A DNA stretch of 64,000 nucleotides from Burkholderia sp. 9120 (GCF_000745015.1 NZ_JQNA01000001.1:620001-684000), one strand, 5' to 3'; positions 7,111 through 16,187 are shown, counted from the first letter of the stretch. Translations and numbers: made by a program. The notes: generated from the sequence alone by a model not told the origin.

Positions 7111-9807
7111 TTAGACGGTCATCGGGTTGGGTTTGGCGGGATCAAGGTTGTACTTCTTGAGCGCCTCGGCGACGACCTTGCGTTCGATCGTGCCTTCATC
7201 TGCCAGTGCATTCAACGCGGCAACCGTGACCCAGTAGCGGTCGACTTCGAAGAAGTGACGCAGCTTTTCACGCGTGTCCGAACGACCGTAGCCGTCCGTG
7301 CCTAGCACGACGAATTTCTGCGGCACGAACGCGCGGATCTGCTCGGTCAGCGCGCGCACGTAGTCGGTCGATGCGATGACCGGGCCTTGTGCGTCCTTGA
7401 GCAGCTTCTCGACGTGCGAGAGCTTCTTTTCTTCGTTCGGGTGCAGCAGGTTGTAGCGCTGCACTTCGTGACCTTCGCGCGCGAGTTCGGTGAAGCTCGG
7501 CACGCTCCACAGGTCGGCGGCGACGCCCCAGTCGTTCTTCAGCAGCTCGGCGGCGGCGATCACTTCGTTGAAGATCGTGCCTGCGCCCATCAGCTGAACG
7601 CGCGGCGCCTTCGCATCGGCTTCCGCCTTGCTGAACGCGTACATGCCCTTGATGATGTCGGCCGCTACAGCGTCGCCCTGCGGAATCGCCGGGTGCTCGT
7701 AGTTTTCGTTCATCACCGTGATGTAGTAGTACACGTCTTCCTGATCCGCGACCATGCGTTGCAGGCCGTCCTGCACGATAACCGCGAGTTCGTAACCGAA
7801 CGTCGGGTCATAGCTGATGCAGTTCGGCACCGAAGCGGCCCACAGCAGCGAGTGGCCGTCTTCGTGTTGCAGACCTTCGCCGTTCAGCGTCGTACGGCCC
7901 GCGGTGCCACCCAGCAGGAAGCCGCGCGAACGCATGTCGCCCGCTGCCCAGCACAGGTCGCCGATACGCTGGAAGCCGAACATCGAGTAGAAGATGTAGA
8001 ACGGGATCATGGTCTCGCCGTGCGTCGAGTACGACGTCGCGGCAGCGATCCAGTCCGCCATACCACCGGCTTCGTTGATGCCTTCCTGCAGAATCTGACC
8101 GGTTTCCGACTCGCGGTAGAACATCAGCTGGTCGGAATCTTCCGGCACATACTTCTGGCCGTCCTGATTCCAGATACCGATCTGGCGGAACAGGCCTTCC
8201 ATACCGAAGGTACGCGACTCGTCCGGCACGATCGGCACGATGCGCTTGCCGAGGGCCTTGTCCTTCAGCAGGATGTTCAGGATCCGCACGAACGCCATCG
8301 TCGTGGAGATCTCGCGGCCTTCGCCCGTGCCTTTCAGCAGCGGCTCGAATGCCGTCAGTGCCGGCACCGGCAGCGACTCAGCCTTCTGACGGCGCGCCGG
8401 CAGATAACCGCCCAGGTCCTGGCGGCGAGCGCGCATGTACTCGAGTTCCTTCGAACCTTCTTCGAACTTGAGGTACGGCACGTTGACGAGGTCTTCGTCG
8501 GTGATCGGCAGACGGAACTGATCGCGGAATTTCTTCAGCTGATCGACATGCAGCTTCTTCTGCTGGTGGGTGATGTTCATCGCCTGGCCAGCTTCGCCCA
8601 TGCCGTAGCCCTTGATCGTCTTCGCGAGAATGACGGTCGGCTGGCCTTGCGAGTTCGACGCTTCGGTGAACGCCGCGTAGATCTTGTGCGGATCGTGGCC
8701 GCCGCGGTTCAGGTTCCAGATGTCCTCGTCGGACCATTCGGCGACCAGCGCCTTCAGTTCCGGCGTGTTGAAGAAGTGTTCGCGCACATACGCGCCCGAC
8801 TCCGACTTGTACGTCTGGTATTCGCCGTCGACGACGTCCATCATGCGGCGCATCAGCGCGCCCGACTTGTCGCGTTGGAACAGCGCATCCCAGCGGCTGC
8901 CCCACACCACCTTGATGACGTTCCAGCCGGCGCCGCGGAATTCGCTTTCGAGTTCCTGGATGATCTTGCCGTTACCGCGCACCGGGCCATCGAGGCGCTG
9001 CAGGTTACAGTTGATCACGAACACCAGGTTGTCGAGGCGTTCGCGGCCGGCCATACCGATCGCGCCGAGCGATTCCGGTTCGTCCGTTTCGCCGTCGCCG
9101 AGGAAGGCCCAGACCTTACGGCCCGTGGTCTTCGCGATACCGCGCGCGTGCATGTACTTCATGAAGCGCGCCTGGTAGATCGCCATGATCGGGCCGAGGC
9201 CCATCGACACGGTCGGGAACTGCCAGAAGTCAGGCATCAGCCACGGATGCGGATACGACGAGATGCCCTCGCCGCCCACTTCCTGACGGAAGTTGTCGAG
9301 CTGGTTTTCGGTCAGACGGCCGAGCAGGAACGCGCGCGAGTAAACACCCGGCGACGAATGGCCCTGCACGAAAATCAGATCGCCGCCATGTTCGGGCGAC
9401 GGAGCGTGCCAGAAATGGTTGTAGCCGACGTCATACAAAGTGGCTGCCGACGCGAATGAAGCGATGTGGCCACCGACGTTGGTGTCCTTGCCGGCGCGCA
9501 GCACCATGGCAATGGCGTTCCAACGGGTGTACGAACGGATACGGTGCTCGATGTCCTGGTCGCCGGGGATCTTCGCCTGGCGCGCAACCGGAATCGTGTT
9601 GATGTACGGGGTGTTAGCCGAGAACGGCAGATGTTCGCCATGCACGCGGGCGAATTCGATCTGTTTCTCGATCAGGTAGTGGGCGCGATCGGGGCCCACA
9701 GCAGAAATCACGCCATCCAGCGCTTCCAGCCATTCGCCGGTTTCCTGGGGATCGTCGTCTTTTTCGGCGGCGACATATTTCATGACTTCGTCGGGTACAG
9801 CGGACAT
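7111..9807 (-). CDS. aceE: Pyruvate dehydrogenase E1 component, homodimeric type
   Basis: This 898-residue protein is close to the usual length of homodimeric bacterial E1 (about 890). It decarboxylates pyruvate with thiamine diphosphate and acetylates the lipoyl arms of AceF. The ThDP-Mg motif is visible as GDGETDEPE near residue 236, ending in NCNLQ about 30 residues later. The N-terminal E2-interaction region and the YYYITVMNENYEHP segment are also typical. An AGGAGA precedes the ATG at 9807. It is first in the aceE-aceF-lpdA operon. No regulator gene such as pdhR is next to it. Confidence 0.96.
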   Translation of the reverse strand: MSAVPDEVMKYVAAEKDDDPQETGEWLEALDGVISAVGPDRAHYLIEKQIEFARVHGEHLPFSANTPYINTIPVARQAKIPGDQDIEHRIRSYTRWNAIAMVLRAGKDTNVGGHIASFASAATLYDVGYNHFWHAPSPEHGGDLIFVQGHSSPGVYSRAFLLGRLTENQLDNFRQEVGGEGISSYPHPWLMPDFWQFPTVSMGLGPIMAIYQARFMKYMHARGIAKTTGRKVWAFLGDGETDEPESLGAIGMAGRERLDNLVFVINCNLQRLDGPVRGNGKIIQELESEFRGAGWNVIKVVWGSRWDALFQRDKSGALMRRMMDVVDGEYQTYKSESGAYVREHFFNTPELKALVAEWSDEDIWNLNRGGHDPHKIYAAFTEASNSQGQPTVILAKTIKGYGMGEAGQAMNITHQQKKLHVDQLKKFRDQFRLPITDEDLVNVPYLKFEEGSKELEYMRARRQDLGGYLPARRQKAESLPVPALTAFEPLLKGTGEGREISTTMAFVRILNILLKDKALGKRIVPIVPDESRTFGMEGLFRQIGIWNQDGQKYVPEDSDQLMFYRESETGQILQEGINEAGGMADWIAAATSYSTHGETMIPFYIFYSMFGFQRIGDLCWAAGDMRSRGFLLGGTAGRTTLNGEGLQHEDGHSLLWAASVPNCISYDPTFGYELAVIVQDGLQRMVADQEDVYYYITVMNENYEHPAIPQGDAVAADIIKGMYAFSKAEADAKAPRVQLMGAGTIFNEVIAAAELLKNDWGVAADLWSVPSFTELAREGHEVQRYNLLHPNEEKKLSHVEKLLKDAQGPVIASTDYVRALTEQIRAFVPQKFVVLGTDGYGRSDTREKLRHFFEVDRYWVTVAALNALADEGTIERKVVAEALKKYNLDPAKPNPMTV

Positions 9808-10021
9808 GCTCGTCTCCTGGATTTAGAGGAACGCTCTTTGAACAGACGACGCGGACGAAGCACGGCCGCGGCAGCTTCGGCCGATTGTAAAAGGGGGCCC
9901 GACGTCCGCGCAACAAAATTTTCGAATTGCGAGATCACTTCTCATAATGCGGAAAATTGCTGCGGCGCAACCTGAATTGACTGCCCTTCGACGGATACGT
10001 CGGCTAGTTTGCGCCGATTAA

Positions 10022-10037
10022 TGGCACTTTCAGCGCT
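10022..10037 (+). promoter_or_regulatory. Candidate sigma-54 type element upstream of the kinase
   Basis: TGGCAC-TTTCA-GCGCT has the full -24 half and the invariant GC at the -12 position with correct spacing. The -12 half lacks the usual TT. It is a weak candidate. Confidence 0.25.
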
Positions 10038-10069
10038 TTTTTGCGCCATTTGCTAGCGACCTGCTGCGC

Positions 10070-10075
10070 TACAAT
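10070..10075 (+). promoter_or_regulatory. Candidate -10 box (TACAAT) just before the kinase start
   Basis: TACAAT ends 7 bases before the ATG at 10083. Transcription from it would start at or next to that ATG and give a leaderless or nearly leaderless message. No good -35 is seen. Confidence 0.35.
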
Positions 10076-10082
10076 GCCACGC

Positions 10083-11453
10083 ATGTTGACCGAACGGCTT
10101 TTCGCTCGCTCGGCGCGCACCGCTGGTTCGCCGGCGGATTCGACGCCGTCCTCCCGCTGGCACCATGGACCATGGTGGTCGAATTCCTATTTGCTGACGC
10201 CGCTCCTGTCGATCCTGGTGTTCCTGGTCGTCATGAGTCTGATTTTGTGGAGCCTGAATCGGCGGGAACAGCAACAGCAGGAAGACACGCTTTACCGTAA
10301 TGTCGCGTGGGCGCAGCAGCAGATCCGCCTGTCCATGACGGGCGCGCAGGAACAGATTCAGGCGCTGGCCCGCGATCTGGTCGCCGGCCACGCCGATCCG
10401 CATTCGTTCCAGGTGTCCACAACAGACATCATGCAGGGGCATCCCGAGATCCTCTACATGAACTGGTATACGAGTCAGCAGCAGCCGCGCTGGCCCAATA
10501 CTGCATTGCCCGTGTTCGGCCAGCGTCTCGCCAAACCGAACGACGCGCAAATGGACGAGGCGGTCAAAGCCGCCTTCACCGAGGCGCGCAACACGCGCCG
10601 CCAGGTCTACTCCCCGCTGATCTACGACGACGTCGGCAACGGCTACATCACGCTGCAAACGCCGGTGTTCCGCGACCGCGACTTTCTCGGCACGATTGCC
10701 GCCGTGTTCTCGGTCGAAGGCATCCTGAAGCACGACATTCCGCCCGAGTTGTCGGCTAAATACAAAATCTCGATCATCGACGTGAACAACCGCGAGTTGA
10801 CCACCACGTCGACCCGCCCGCGCCTGCCGCGCGACATGTTCTACGATCTGCCGCTCGACCCGCCGGGCCAAGGCGTCTCGGTACGCGTCTACGCGTTCCC
10901 GCAGATGACCAACTTCACCAACAACACGCTCGTCTGGCTGGTGGCCGGCCTGTCGTGCTTCGTGCTTCGTGCTGTGGAGTCTGTGGAGTTTGTGGAAGCA
11001 CACGCGGCAACGCTTCGAAGCGCAACAGGCGCTGTACGCCGAAGCGTTCTTTCGCCGCGCGATGGAAAATTCCGTGCTGATCGGTATGCGCGTGCTCGAT
11101 ATGCACGGCCGCATCACCCACGTGAATCCGGCGTTCTGCCGCATGACCGGCTGGGACGAAAGCGATCTGGTCGGCAAGAACGCGCCGTTCGCCTACTGGC
11201 CGCGCGATTCGTACCCGGAAATGCAACGCCAGCTCGATATGACGCTGCGCGGCAAGGCGCCGTCGTCGGGCTTCGAACTGCGGGTGCGCCGCAAAGACGG
11301 TTCGACGTTCCACGCCCGTCTCTATGTATCGCCGCTGATCGACAGCTCGGGCCGCCAGACCGGCTGGATGTCGTCGATGACCGACATCACCGAACCGAAA
11401 CGCGCGCGCGAAGAACTCGCCGCCGCGCACGAACGCTTCACCACCGTGCTTGA
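10083..11453 (+). CDS. Membrane sensor histidine kinase, 5' piece (frameshifted at about 10954-10974)
   Basis: The genuine part of this frame is about 290 residues. A first membrane segment (residues about 37-58, LSILVFLVVMSLILW) is followed by a periplasmic Cache-like sensor region (about 60-275). A second membrane segment (VWLVAGLSCFVL) then breaks off. At 10954-10974 there are three copies of CGTGCTT/G. Removing one 7-base copy joins this frame in phase to the kinase part downstream. Beyond about 10975 the frame is out of phase and codes only an Arg-rich shadow up to the stop at 11453. Start choice is uncertain: ATG 10074 and 10083 are both possible and neither has a Shine-Dalgarno. The frame may be a true mutation, a phase-variable switch or an assembly error. 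Confidence 0.7.
   Translation: MLTERLFARSARTAGSPADSTPSSRWHHGPWWSNSYLLTPLLSILVFLVVMSLILWSLNRREQQQQEDTLYRNVAWAQQQIRLSMTGAQEQIQALARDLVAGHADPHSFQVSTTDIMQGHPEILYMNWYTSQQQPRWPNTALPVFGQRLAKPNDAQMDEAVKAAFTEARNTRRQVYSPLIYDDVGNGYITLQTPVFRDRDFLGTIAAVFSVEGILKHDIPPELSAKYKISIIDVNNRELTTTSTRPRLPRDMFYDLPLDPPGQGVSVRVYAFPQMTNFTNNTLVWLVAGLSCFVLRAVESVEFVEAHAATLRSATGAVRRSVLSPRDGKFRADRYARARYARPHHPRESGVLPHDRLGRKRSGRQERAVRLLAARFVPGNATPARYDAARQGAVVGLRTAGAPQRRFDVPRPSLCIAADRQLGPPDRLDVVDDRHHRTETRARRTRRRARTLHHRA
10954..10974. repeat. Three tandem copies of a 7-bp unit causing a frameshift
   Basis: CGTGCTT, CGTGCTT and CGTGCTG lie end to end inside the second membrane segment of the kinase. With two copies the protein would read LSCFVLWSLWSLWKH without interruption. 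The third copy shifts the frame by one. Confidence 0.85.
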
Positions 11454-12606
11454 AAGTCTCGACGCGGCCGTGTCCGTGCTGGCCGCCGACGAAGCCGAAC
11501 TGCTGTTCGCCAACCGCTACTACCGTCATCTGTTCGGTATTCGTCCGGACGGCCATCTGGAATTGGCGGGCGGCGGGTTCGATAGCGCACAGGCCTCGTC
11601 CGATTCGATCGATATGGTGGATACCTATGCGGGCCTGCCCGCTGCGGCGCTGACCGAAAGCACCGCCGACGCACAGGAAATCTACGTGCAAAGCGCCCAG
11701 AAATGGTTCGAAGTGCGCCGCCAGTACATTCAGTGGGTGGACGGCCACCTCGCGCAGATGCAGATCGCGACCGACATCACCACCCGCAAGCAGGCGCAGG
11801 AACTGTCGCGCCAGCAGGACGAAAAACTGCAGTTCACCAGCCGCCTGATGACCATGGGCGAAATGGCCTCGTCGCTCGCGCACGAACTGAATCAGCCGCT
11901 CGCCGCCATCAATAACTATTGCTCCGGCACCGTGGCGCTGGTTAAATCCGGTCGAACCACGCCCGACAATCTGCTGCCGGTGCTCGAAAAGACGGCCCAA
12001 CAGGCGGTGCGGGCAGGCATGATCATCCGGCGGATTCGCGAGTTCGTGAAACGCAGCGAGCCGAAGCGGCAAGCCACGCGCGTCGCCGATATCGTCGCGG
12101 ACGCGGTGGGCCTGGCCGAGATCGAAGTGCGCAAGCGGCGGATTCGCATCGTCACCGATCTGCGCTCGCGTCTGCCGGTGATCTACGTCGACCCGGTGCT
12201 GATCGAGCAGGTGCTGGTCAACCTGCTGAAGAACGGCGCCGAAGCCATGGCCGAAGCGCGCCCGAATGCGGTCGATCCGGTGATCCGCGTGGTTGTGCGG
12301 CTGGAGAGCGGGTTTGTCTGCATCAGTGTCGTCGACCAGGGTCCGGGCGTCGACGAAGCGACAGCCGAGCGGCTGTTCGAACCGTTTTACAGCACCAAGT
12401 CCGACGGTATGGGCATGGGGCTGAACATTTGCCGTTCGATTATCGAATCGCACCGCGGTCGTCTGTGGGTGGTCAACAACGTCGAGTCCGACGGTCACAT
12501 CACAGGCGCCACGTTCCATTGCAGTCTGCCTATTGGAGAGCCTGACGGCCCGAGCAACGGCGGGTCAGAGGCGCCGACACCACAAACCGTTACGGGAGAG
12601 CTATGA
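10969..12606 (+). CDS. PAS-PAS histidine kinase, 3' piece of the same gene
   Basis: This 545-residue stretch contains the cytoplasmic part of the sensor kinase. It starts with the end of the second membrane segment (WSLWSLWKH). A PAS domain (about 27-145, VNPAFCRMTGWDESDLVGK) and a second PAS-like domain (about 150-265) follow. The dimerisation helix has the H-box SLAHELNQPLAAINN (phospho-accepting His near 305). The ATPase domain has NLLKNGAEA, DQGPGVD and GMGMGLNICRS boxes. The H-box type is that of FixL/DctB-like kinases. The GTG at 10969 lacks a ribosome binding site, so translation probably depends on the upstream piece. The stop overlaps the regulator start by 4 bases (ATGA), so kinase and regulator are translationally coupled. 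The signal is unknown. Confidence 0.8.
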   Translation: MLWSLWSLWKHTRQRFEAQQALYAEAFFRRAMENSVLIGMRVLDMHGRITHVNPAFCRMTGWDESDLVGKNAPFAYWPRDSYPEMQRQLDMTLRGKAPSSGFELRVRRKDGSTFHARLYVSPLIDSSGRQTGWMSSMTDITEPKRAREELAAAHERFTTVLESLDAAVSVLAADEAELLFANRYYRHLFGIRPDGHLELAGGGFDSAQASSDSIDMVDTYAGLPAAALTESTADAQEIYVQSAQKWFEVRRQYIQWVDGHLAQMQIATDITTRKQAQELSRQQDEKLQFTSRLMTMGEMASSLAHELNQPLAAINNYCSGTVALVKSGRTTPDNLLPVLEKTAQQAVRAGMIIRRIREFVKRSEPKRQATRVADIVADAVGLAEIEVRKRRIRIVTDLRSRLPVIYVDPVLIEQVLVNLLKNGAEAMAEARPNAVDPVIRVVVRLESGFVCISVVDQGPGVDEATAERLFEPFYSTKSDGMGMGLNICRSIIESHRGRLWVVNNVESDGHITGATFHCSLPIGEPDGPSNGGSEAPTPQTVTGEL

Positions 12607-13244
12607 ACAGCCCAGTCACCACACAGGAAACCGTCTTTGTCGTCGACGACGATGAGGCCGTACGAGATTCGCTGCGCTGGCTACTGGAGGCGAACGGCTA
12701 CCGCGTGCAATGCTTCTCCGGCGCCGAGCAGTTCCTCGACGCCTGGCATCCGCATCAGCAACCGGGCCAGATCGCGTGTCTGATTCTCGATGTACGGATG
12801 TCCGGCATGAGCGGACTCGAATTGCAGGAACGCCTGATCGCCGACAACGCTGTGTTGCCGATCATCTTCGTGACGGGCCACGGCGATGTGCCGATGGCGG
12901 TGTCGACGATGAAAAAAGGCGCGATGGACTTCATCGAAAAGCCGTTCGACGAAGCCGAGTTGCGCAAGCTGGTCGAGCGCATGCTCGACAAGGCGCGCAG
13001 CGAAAGCACCAGCGTCCAGCAACAGCGCGCCGCCGCCGAGCGCCTGGGCAAGCTGACCGCGCGTGAGCACCAGGTGCTGGAGCGCATCATCGCCGGCCGT
13101 TTGAACAAGCAGATCGCCGACGACCTCGGCATCAGCATCAAGACGGTCGAAGCGCATCGCGCGAACATCATGGAAAAGCTCAACGTCAACACGGTCGCCG
13201 ATCTGCTGCGACTGGCGCTGTCGAACAAGCCGCAACAGGCGTAG
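12603..13244 (+). CDS. FixJ-family response regulator (receiver plus LuxR-type HTH)
   Basis: This 213-residue protein has a receiver domain with the acidic pocket VVDDDEA, the phospho-acceptor Asp in LILDVRMSG (about residue 60), Thr in FVTGHGD and Lys in EKPFDE. A Q-linker and a LuxR/FixJ helix-turn-helix follow (LTAREHQVLERIIAGRLNKQ, then KTVEAHRANIMEKL). It is the cognate partner of the kinase upstream: the start codon overlaps the kinase stop. The target genes are not evident; the exported DUF3300/DUF2950 pair downstream is one possibility by proximity only. The regulator itself is intact even though the kinase frame is broken. Confidence 0.92.
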   Translation: MNSPVTTQETVFVVDDDEAVRDSLRWLLEANGYRVQCFSGAEQFLDAWHPHQQPGQIACLILDVRMSGMSGLELQERLIADNAVLPIIFVTGHGDVPMAVSTMKKGAMDFIEKPFDEAELRKLVERMLDKARSESTSVQQQRAAAERLGKLTAREHQVLERIIAGRLNKQIADDLGISIKTVEAHRANIMEKLNVNTVADLLRLALSNKPQQA

Positions 13245-13881
13245 TAAGACCGGCAGCGGCGCTCGCCGCTTCACGCCGATCTGAAATCTGAACTGTGGAA
13301 CACGGCCGGACTCGCAACAGGGTCCGGCCCAAGGCGCCCTCGCCCGCCATGCGTGCGCGCCGCTTTGCTTGCCAGCTTCCCGCCGCTTCTCTGCCCGCTT
13401 CTCCGCCGCTCTCCCGCACTGCAGTAAAAATTCAGCGCCTCGCGTCGACACGCCACCTCGTGTGAATCGTTACGCATGACTCAGCCATCGCTTACACCCG
13501 TTTGTAACCACGTTTTCCTCTGACGTGATTGACAAGCCTCGCTGCGCGCCCTAATTTAAACAGAGCGCCTTAACGGGAATGGCTGATGCACGATCAACAC
13601 GGAATGACGTGCCGCGAACGCCGCATGCAGGGTCGACCGACCGTGCAAAGCAACGGCCATCGCACATTCGGCCTATTCGTTCCCTTCCCGCGTCTCACCC
13701 GCCTTGCCGTCGCAACGCTAAACGCGTGCCGTCCCGCCTCGCCGCTGCCCGTTTTTAGGCAGTCGTTTGCTCCGCCGTTTGCTCCGCCGTTTGCACCGTC
13801 ATTTGCTCCATTGCCGTGAACCGGCGCAGCTGTAGCTGCGCATCGACGTCTCGCGTCTTATACAACCGGGAGGATTTCATC
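13245..13881. other. Intergenic region upstream of the DUF3300 gene
   Basis: About 640 bases with one good promoter (listed at 13529-13557). A short run of near-repeats of GTTTGCTCC lies around 13767-13808. A 77-codon frame across the repeats is Pro/Phe-rich and lacks a ribosome binding site, and I do not count it as a gene. Confidence 0.55.
13529..13557 (+). promoter_or_regulatory. Candidate promoter of the DUF3300-DUF2950 operon
   Basis: TTGACA (13529-13534) is followed after 17 bases by TAATTT (13552-13557). It would give a leader of about 315 nt to the GTG at 13882, long enough for post-transcriptional control. Confidence 0.5.
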
Positions 13882-15222
13882 GTGAAACGATCCGGAGCAC
13901 ACCGCTCGCGTGTGATGCTGGTTTGCGCCGCTCTGGCCGGGGCGCCACTCTTCGTCGGACTGCTCGCGCCGAGCGCGGTCCACGCGCAAAGCGCGCCGAA
14001 GATGTCGAACCAGCAACTCGACTCGCTGACCGCGCCGATCGCGCTGTATCCCGACGCGCTGCTCGCCCAGGTGCTGATGGCCTCGACCTTTCCGCAGGAC
14101 GTGCAGGCCGCGGCCGCGTGGTCGAAAGCGAACTCGAAGCTGCAAGGCGACGACGCGGTCAAGGCGGTCGCGTCCGAACCGTGGGATCCGAGCGTGCAGT
14201 CGCTGGTCGCCTTTCCCCAGGTACTCGCCACGATGGCCTCGAAACCCGACTGGGTCGCGCAACTGGGCACCGCTTTTCTCGGCCAGTCCAACGACGTGAT
14301 GGACTCCGTGCAACGCTTGCGCAAGCAGGCGCAGGCCGCCGGCAATCTGAAGACCAGCTCGCAGCAGAAGGTCGTGGTCGAACAGAGCACGATCCAGATC
14401 GTGCCGGCCAATCCGCAGGTGGTCTACGTGCCGACCTATAACCCGACGGTGGTGTACGGCACCTGGCCTTACCCGGCGTATCCGCCGGTGTATGTGCCGC
14501 CGCCGCCCGGCTATGCGATCGCGAGCGGTCTCGCCGCGGGGCTTGCGTTCGGCGCCGGTGTCGCCGTGGCCAATTCGCTGTGGGGCGGCTTCAACTGGAA
14601 TACGCATGACGTCAACATCAACGTCAATCGCTACAACAACGTCAACGTGAACAACCGGCTCAACGTCAACAGCAACACGACGAACTGGAACCGCAACGCC
14701 AACGTCAATCGCAACGTCAACAACGCGAATCTGAATCGCAACGGCAATAACAACCTCGGCGGTGCGCAGCGCGATGCCTACCGTGGCCGCGACGACGCCC
14801 GCGCCCAGGCGCAGCAAACCCTGCAGAACCGCACCGGGCAAAATCTGAGCGGCAATGCGAGCCAGCGCGTGCAAGGGATCCACCAGGGCGGTACGGCGAA
14901 CGCCGATTTGCAGAATCGCGCGCAGAACGTCAATCGAGATAACGCGCTGCGCGGCGCCGGCGACGGCAACAACGCCCGTCAGGATATGCAGCGCGGCCAG
15001 TCGAGCCGCGATTCGCTCGCGAATCGCGGCGGTCAGCAACGCACGGGAGGCGGCGTCGGCGCCAATGGCGGCGGTCAGCAACGTACGGGCGGCGGGCTCG
15101 GCGCGAATGGCGGCGGCGTCCAGCGTGGCGGCGGCGGTGGCGGTGGTGGCGGCAGGCTCGGTGGCGGGGGTGGGGGCGGCGCTGGTGGTGGCGGTGGACA
15201 CCATTTCGGCCGCGGCCGTTGA
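13882..15222 (+). CDS. Exported DUF3300-domain protein with Asn/Gly-rich tail
   Basis: This is a 446-residue protein. I choose the GTG at 13882 because GGGAGGA lies 8 bases upstream. The resulting N-terminus (VKRSGAHRS, then a hydrophobic run ending SAVHAQ) is a signal peptide. Residues about 35-180 are the DUF3300 domain (LTAPIALYPDALLAQVLMAS, later VVYVPTYNPTVVYG). A Pro/Tyr-rich segment and one hydrophobic Gly/Ala segment follow. The rest, from about residue 230, is low complexity: an Asn-rich stretch with NVN repeats, then Gln/Arg-rich, then poly-Gly. The function of DUF3300 is unknown. It is followed by a DUF2950 gene whose frame opens before this stop, a pairing that recurs in proteobacteria. 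An envelope role is inference. Confidence 0.85.
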   Translation: MKRSGAHRSRVMLVCAALAGAPLFVGLLAPSAVHAQSAPKMSNQQLDSLTAPIALYPDALLAQVLMASTFPQDVQAAAAWSKANSKLQGDDAVKAVASEPWDPSVQSLVAFPQVLATMASKPDWVAQLGTAFLGQSNDVMDSVQRLRKQAQAAGNLKTSSQQKVVVEQSTIQIVPANPQVVYVPTYNPTVVYGTWPYPAYPPVYVPPPPGYAIASGLAAGLAFGAGVAVANSLWGGFNWNTHDVNINVNRYNNVNVNNRLNVNSNTTNWNRNANVNRNVNNANLNRNGNNNLGGAQRDAYRGRDDARAQAQQTLQNRTGQNLSGNASQRVQGIHQGGTANADLQNRAQNVNRDNALRGAGDGNNARQDMQRGQSSRDSLANRGGQQRTGGGVGANGGGQQRTGGGLGANGGGVQRGGGGGGGGGRLGGGGGGGAGGGGGHHFGRGR

Positions 15223-15242
15223 ACGATCAAGAGGAGTCTCGA

Positions 15243-16187
15243 ATGATGCGCTTATCCCCACGCGGCGCGTTGCGCGCCCACCTTGCGACACTTGCCGCCG
15301 AGTTCGGCACGGCCGGCACGCTGCTGATGGCGTCGGCCTTGCTGATGGGCGCGCCGGCCGCGCACGCTCAAGCGGTCTACCCCAGCGCCGACGACGCCGC
15401 CAACGCGTTCGTCGACGCCCTCTCGCGTAACGACGAAGGGGCGCTCAAACACGTGCTCGGCAGCGACTACCATCGCTTCATTCCAACCGAAGGCATTGGC
15501 CAGGACGATATCTACGAGTTCCTCGGCGCATGGTCGAAGGGTCACCAGATCGTCGACGACCCGGCCACCGGCAACGGCCACCCGACCGCGCATCTGGCTG
15601 TCGGTGACAGCGGCTGGACCCTGCCGATTCCGCTCGTGCAGGCCGCGCACGGCTGGCGCTTCGATCCGCCCGCGGCGCGCAACGAGATGCTGACGCGCCG
15701 CATCGGCCGTAACGAGCGCGCGGCGATCCAGACCTCGCTCGCCTATCTCGACGCGCAAAACGATTATCACAACCTGACGCAGCGCTACGCCGAGCGCTTC
15801 GTCAGTACGGCGGGACAGCACGACGGCCTGTACTGGGCGACGGCGCCCGGCGAAACGGAAAGCCCGCTCGGCCCGCTCGCCGCGACGATGCCTAACGGCA
15901 CGCTGCCCAAAGAGGCCTATCACGGCTATCACTACCGGATCCTGACCGCGCAGGGCGCGCACGCGAAGGGTGGCGCGCAGAACTATGTGGTGAACGGATC
16001 GATGACCGGCGGGTTCGGGCTGATCGCGTCGCCGGCCGAGTATGGCAAAACGGGCGTGATGAGCTTTATCGTCAATCAGGACGGTCAGGTTTATCAGAAG
16101 AACCTCGGTCCGCAGACCGCACGAGCCGCGGCCGCGATCCGGGCGTTCGATCCGGACGATAGCTGGCAGGCGGTGCAGCAGCCTTAG
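15243..16187 (+). CDS. Exported DUF2950-domain protein
   Basis: This 314-residue protein starts at ATG 15243 with AAGAGGAG 7 bases upstream. The N-terminus is a signal peptide (hydrophobic run ending GAPAAHAQA). The remainder is a DUF2950 domain: YPSADDAANAFVDALSRND near the start, a central segment GWRFDPPAARNEMLTRRIGR, and a C-terminal half with YHGYHYRILTAQG and GKTGVMSFIVNQDGQVYQK. The biochemical role of DUF2950 is not known. The gene lies 20 bases after the DUF3300 gene, so the two are almost certainly co-transcribed. Both products are predicted to be periplasmic or outer-envelope. Confidence 0.85.
   Translation: MMRLSPRGALRAHLATLAAEFGTAGTLLMASALLMGAPAAHAQAVYPSADDAANAFVDALSRNDEGALKHVLGSDYHRFIPTEGIGQDDIYEFLGAWSKGHQIVDDPATGNGHPTAHLAVGDSGWTLPIPLVQAAHGWRFDPPAARNEMLTRRIGRNERAAIQTSLAYLDAQNDYHNLTQRYAERFVSTAGQHDGLYWATAPGETESPLGPLAATMPNGTLPKEAYHGYHYRILTAQGAHAKGGAQNYVVNGSMTGGFGLIASPAEYGKTGVMSFIVNQDGQVYQKNLGPQTARAAAAIRAFDPDDSWQAVQQP

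Larger units (their letters stand above)
9808..10082. other. Divergent control region between aceE and the sensor kinase
   Basis: This 275-base region must hold the aceE promoter on the minus strand and the kinase promoter on the plus strand. Two candidate elements for the kinase are listed separately. I could not identify a convincing aceE -35/-10 pair. Confidence 0.5.

Noticed and set aside
7387-9459. Plus-strand frame of 690 codons opposite aceE
   Set aside because: No start signal or recognisable domain. The composition is that of an antisense shadow.
13586-13819. Possible 77-residue protein before the DUF3300 gene
   Set aside because: It has no ribosome binding site, and its end is made from a short DNA repeat (GTTTGCTCC-like) in the leader.
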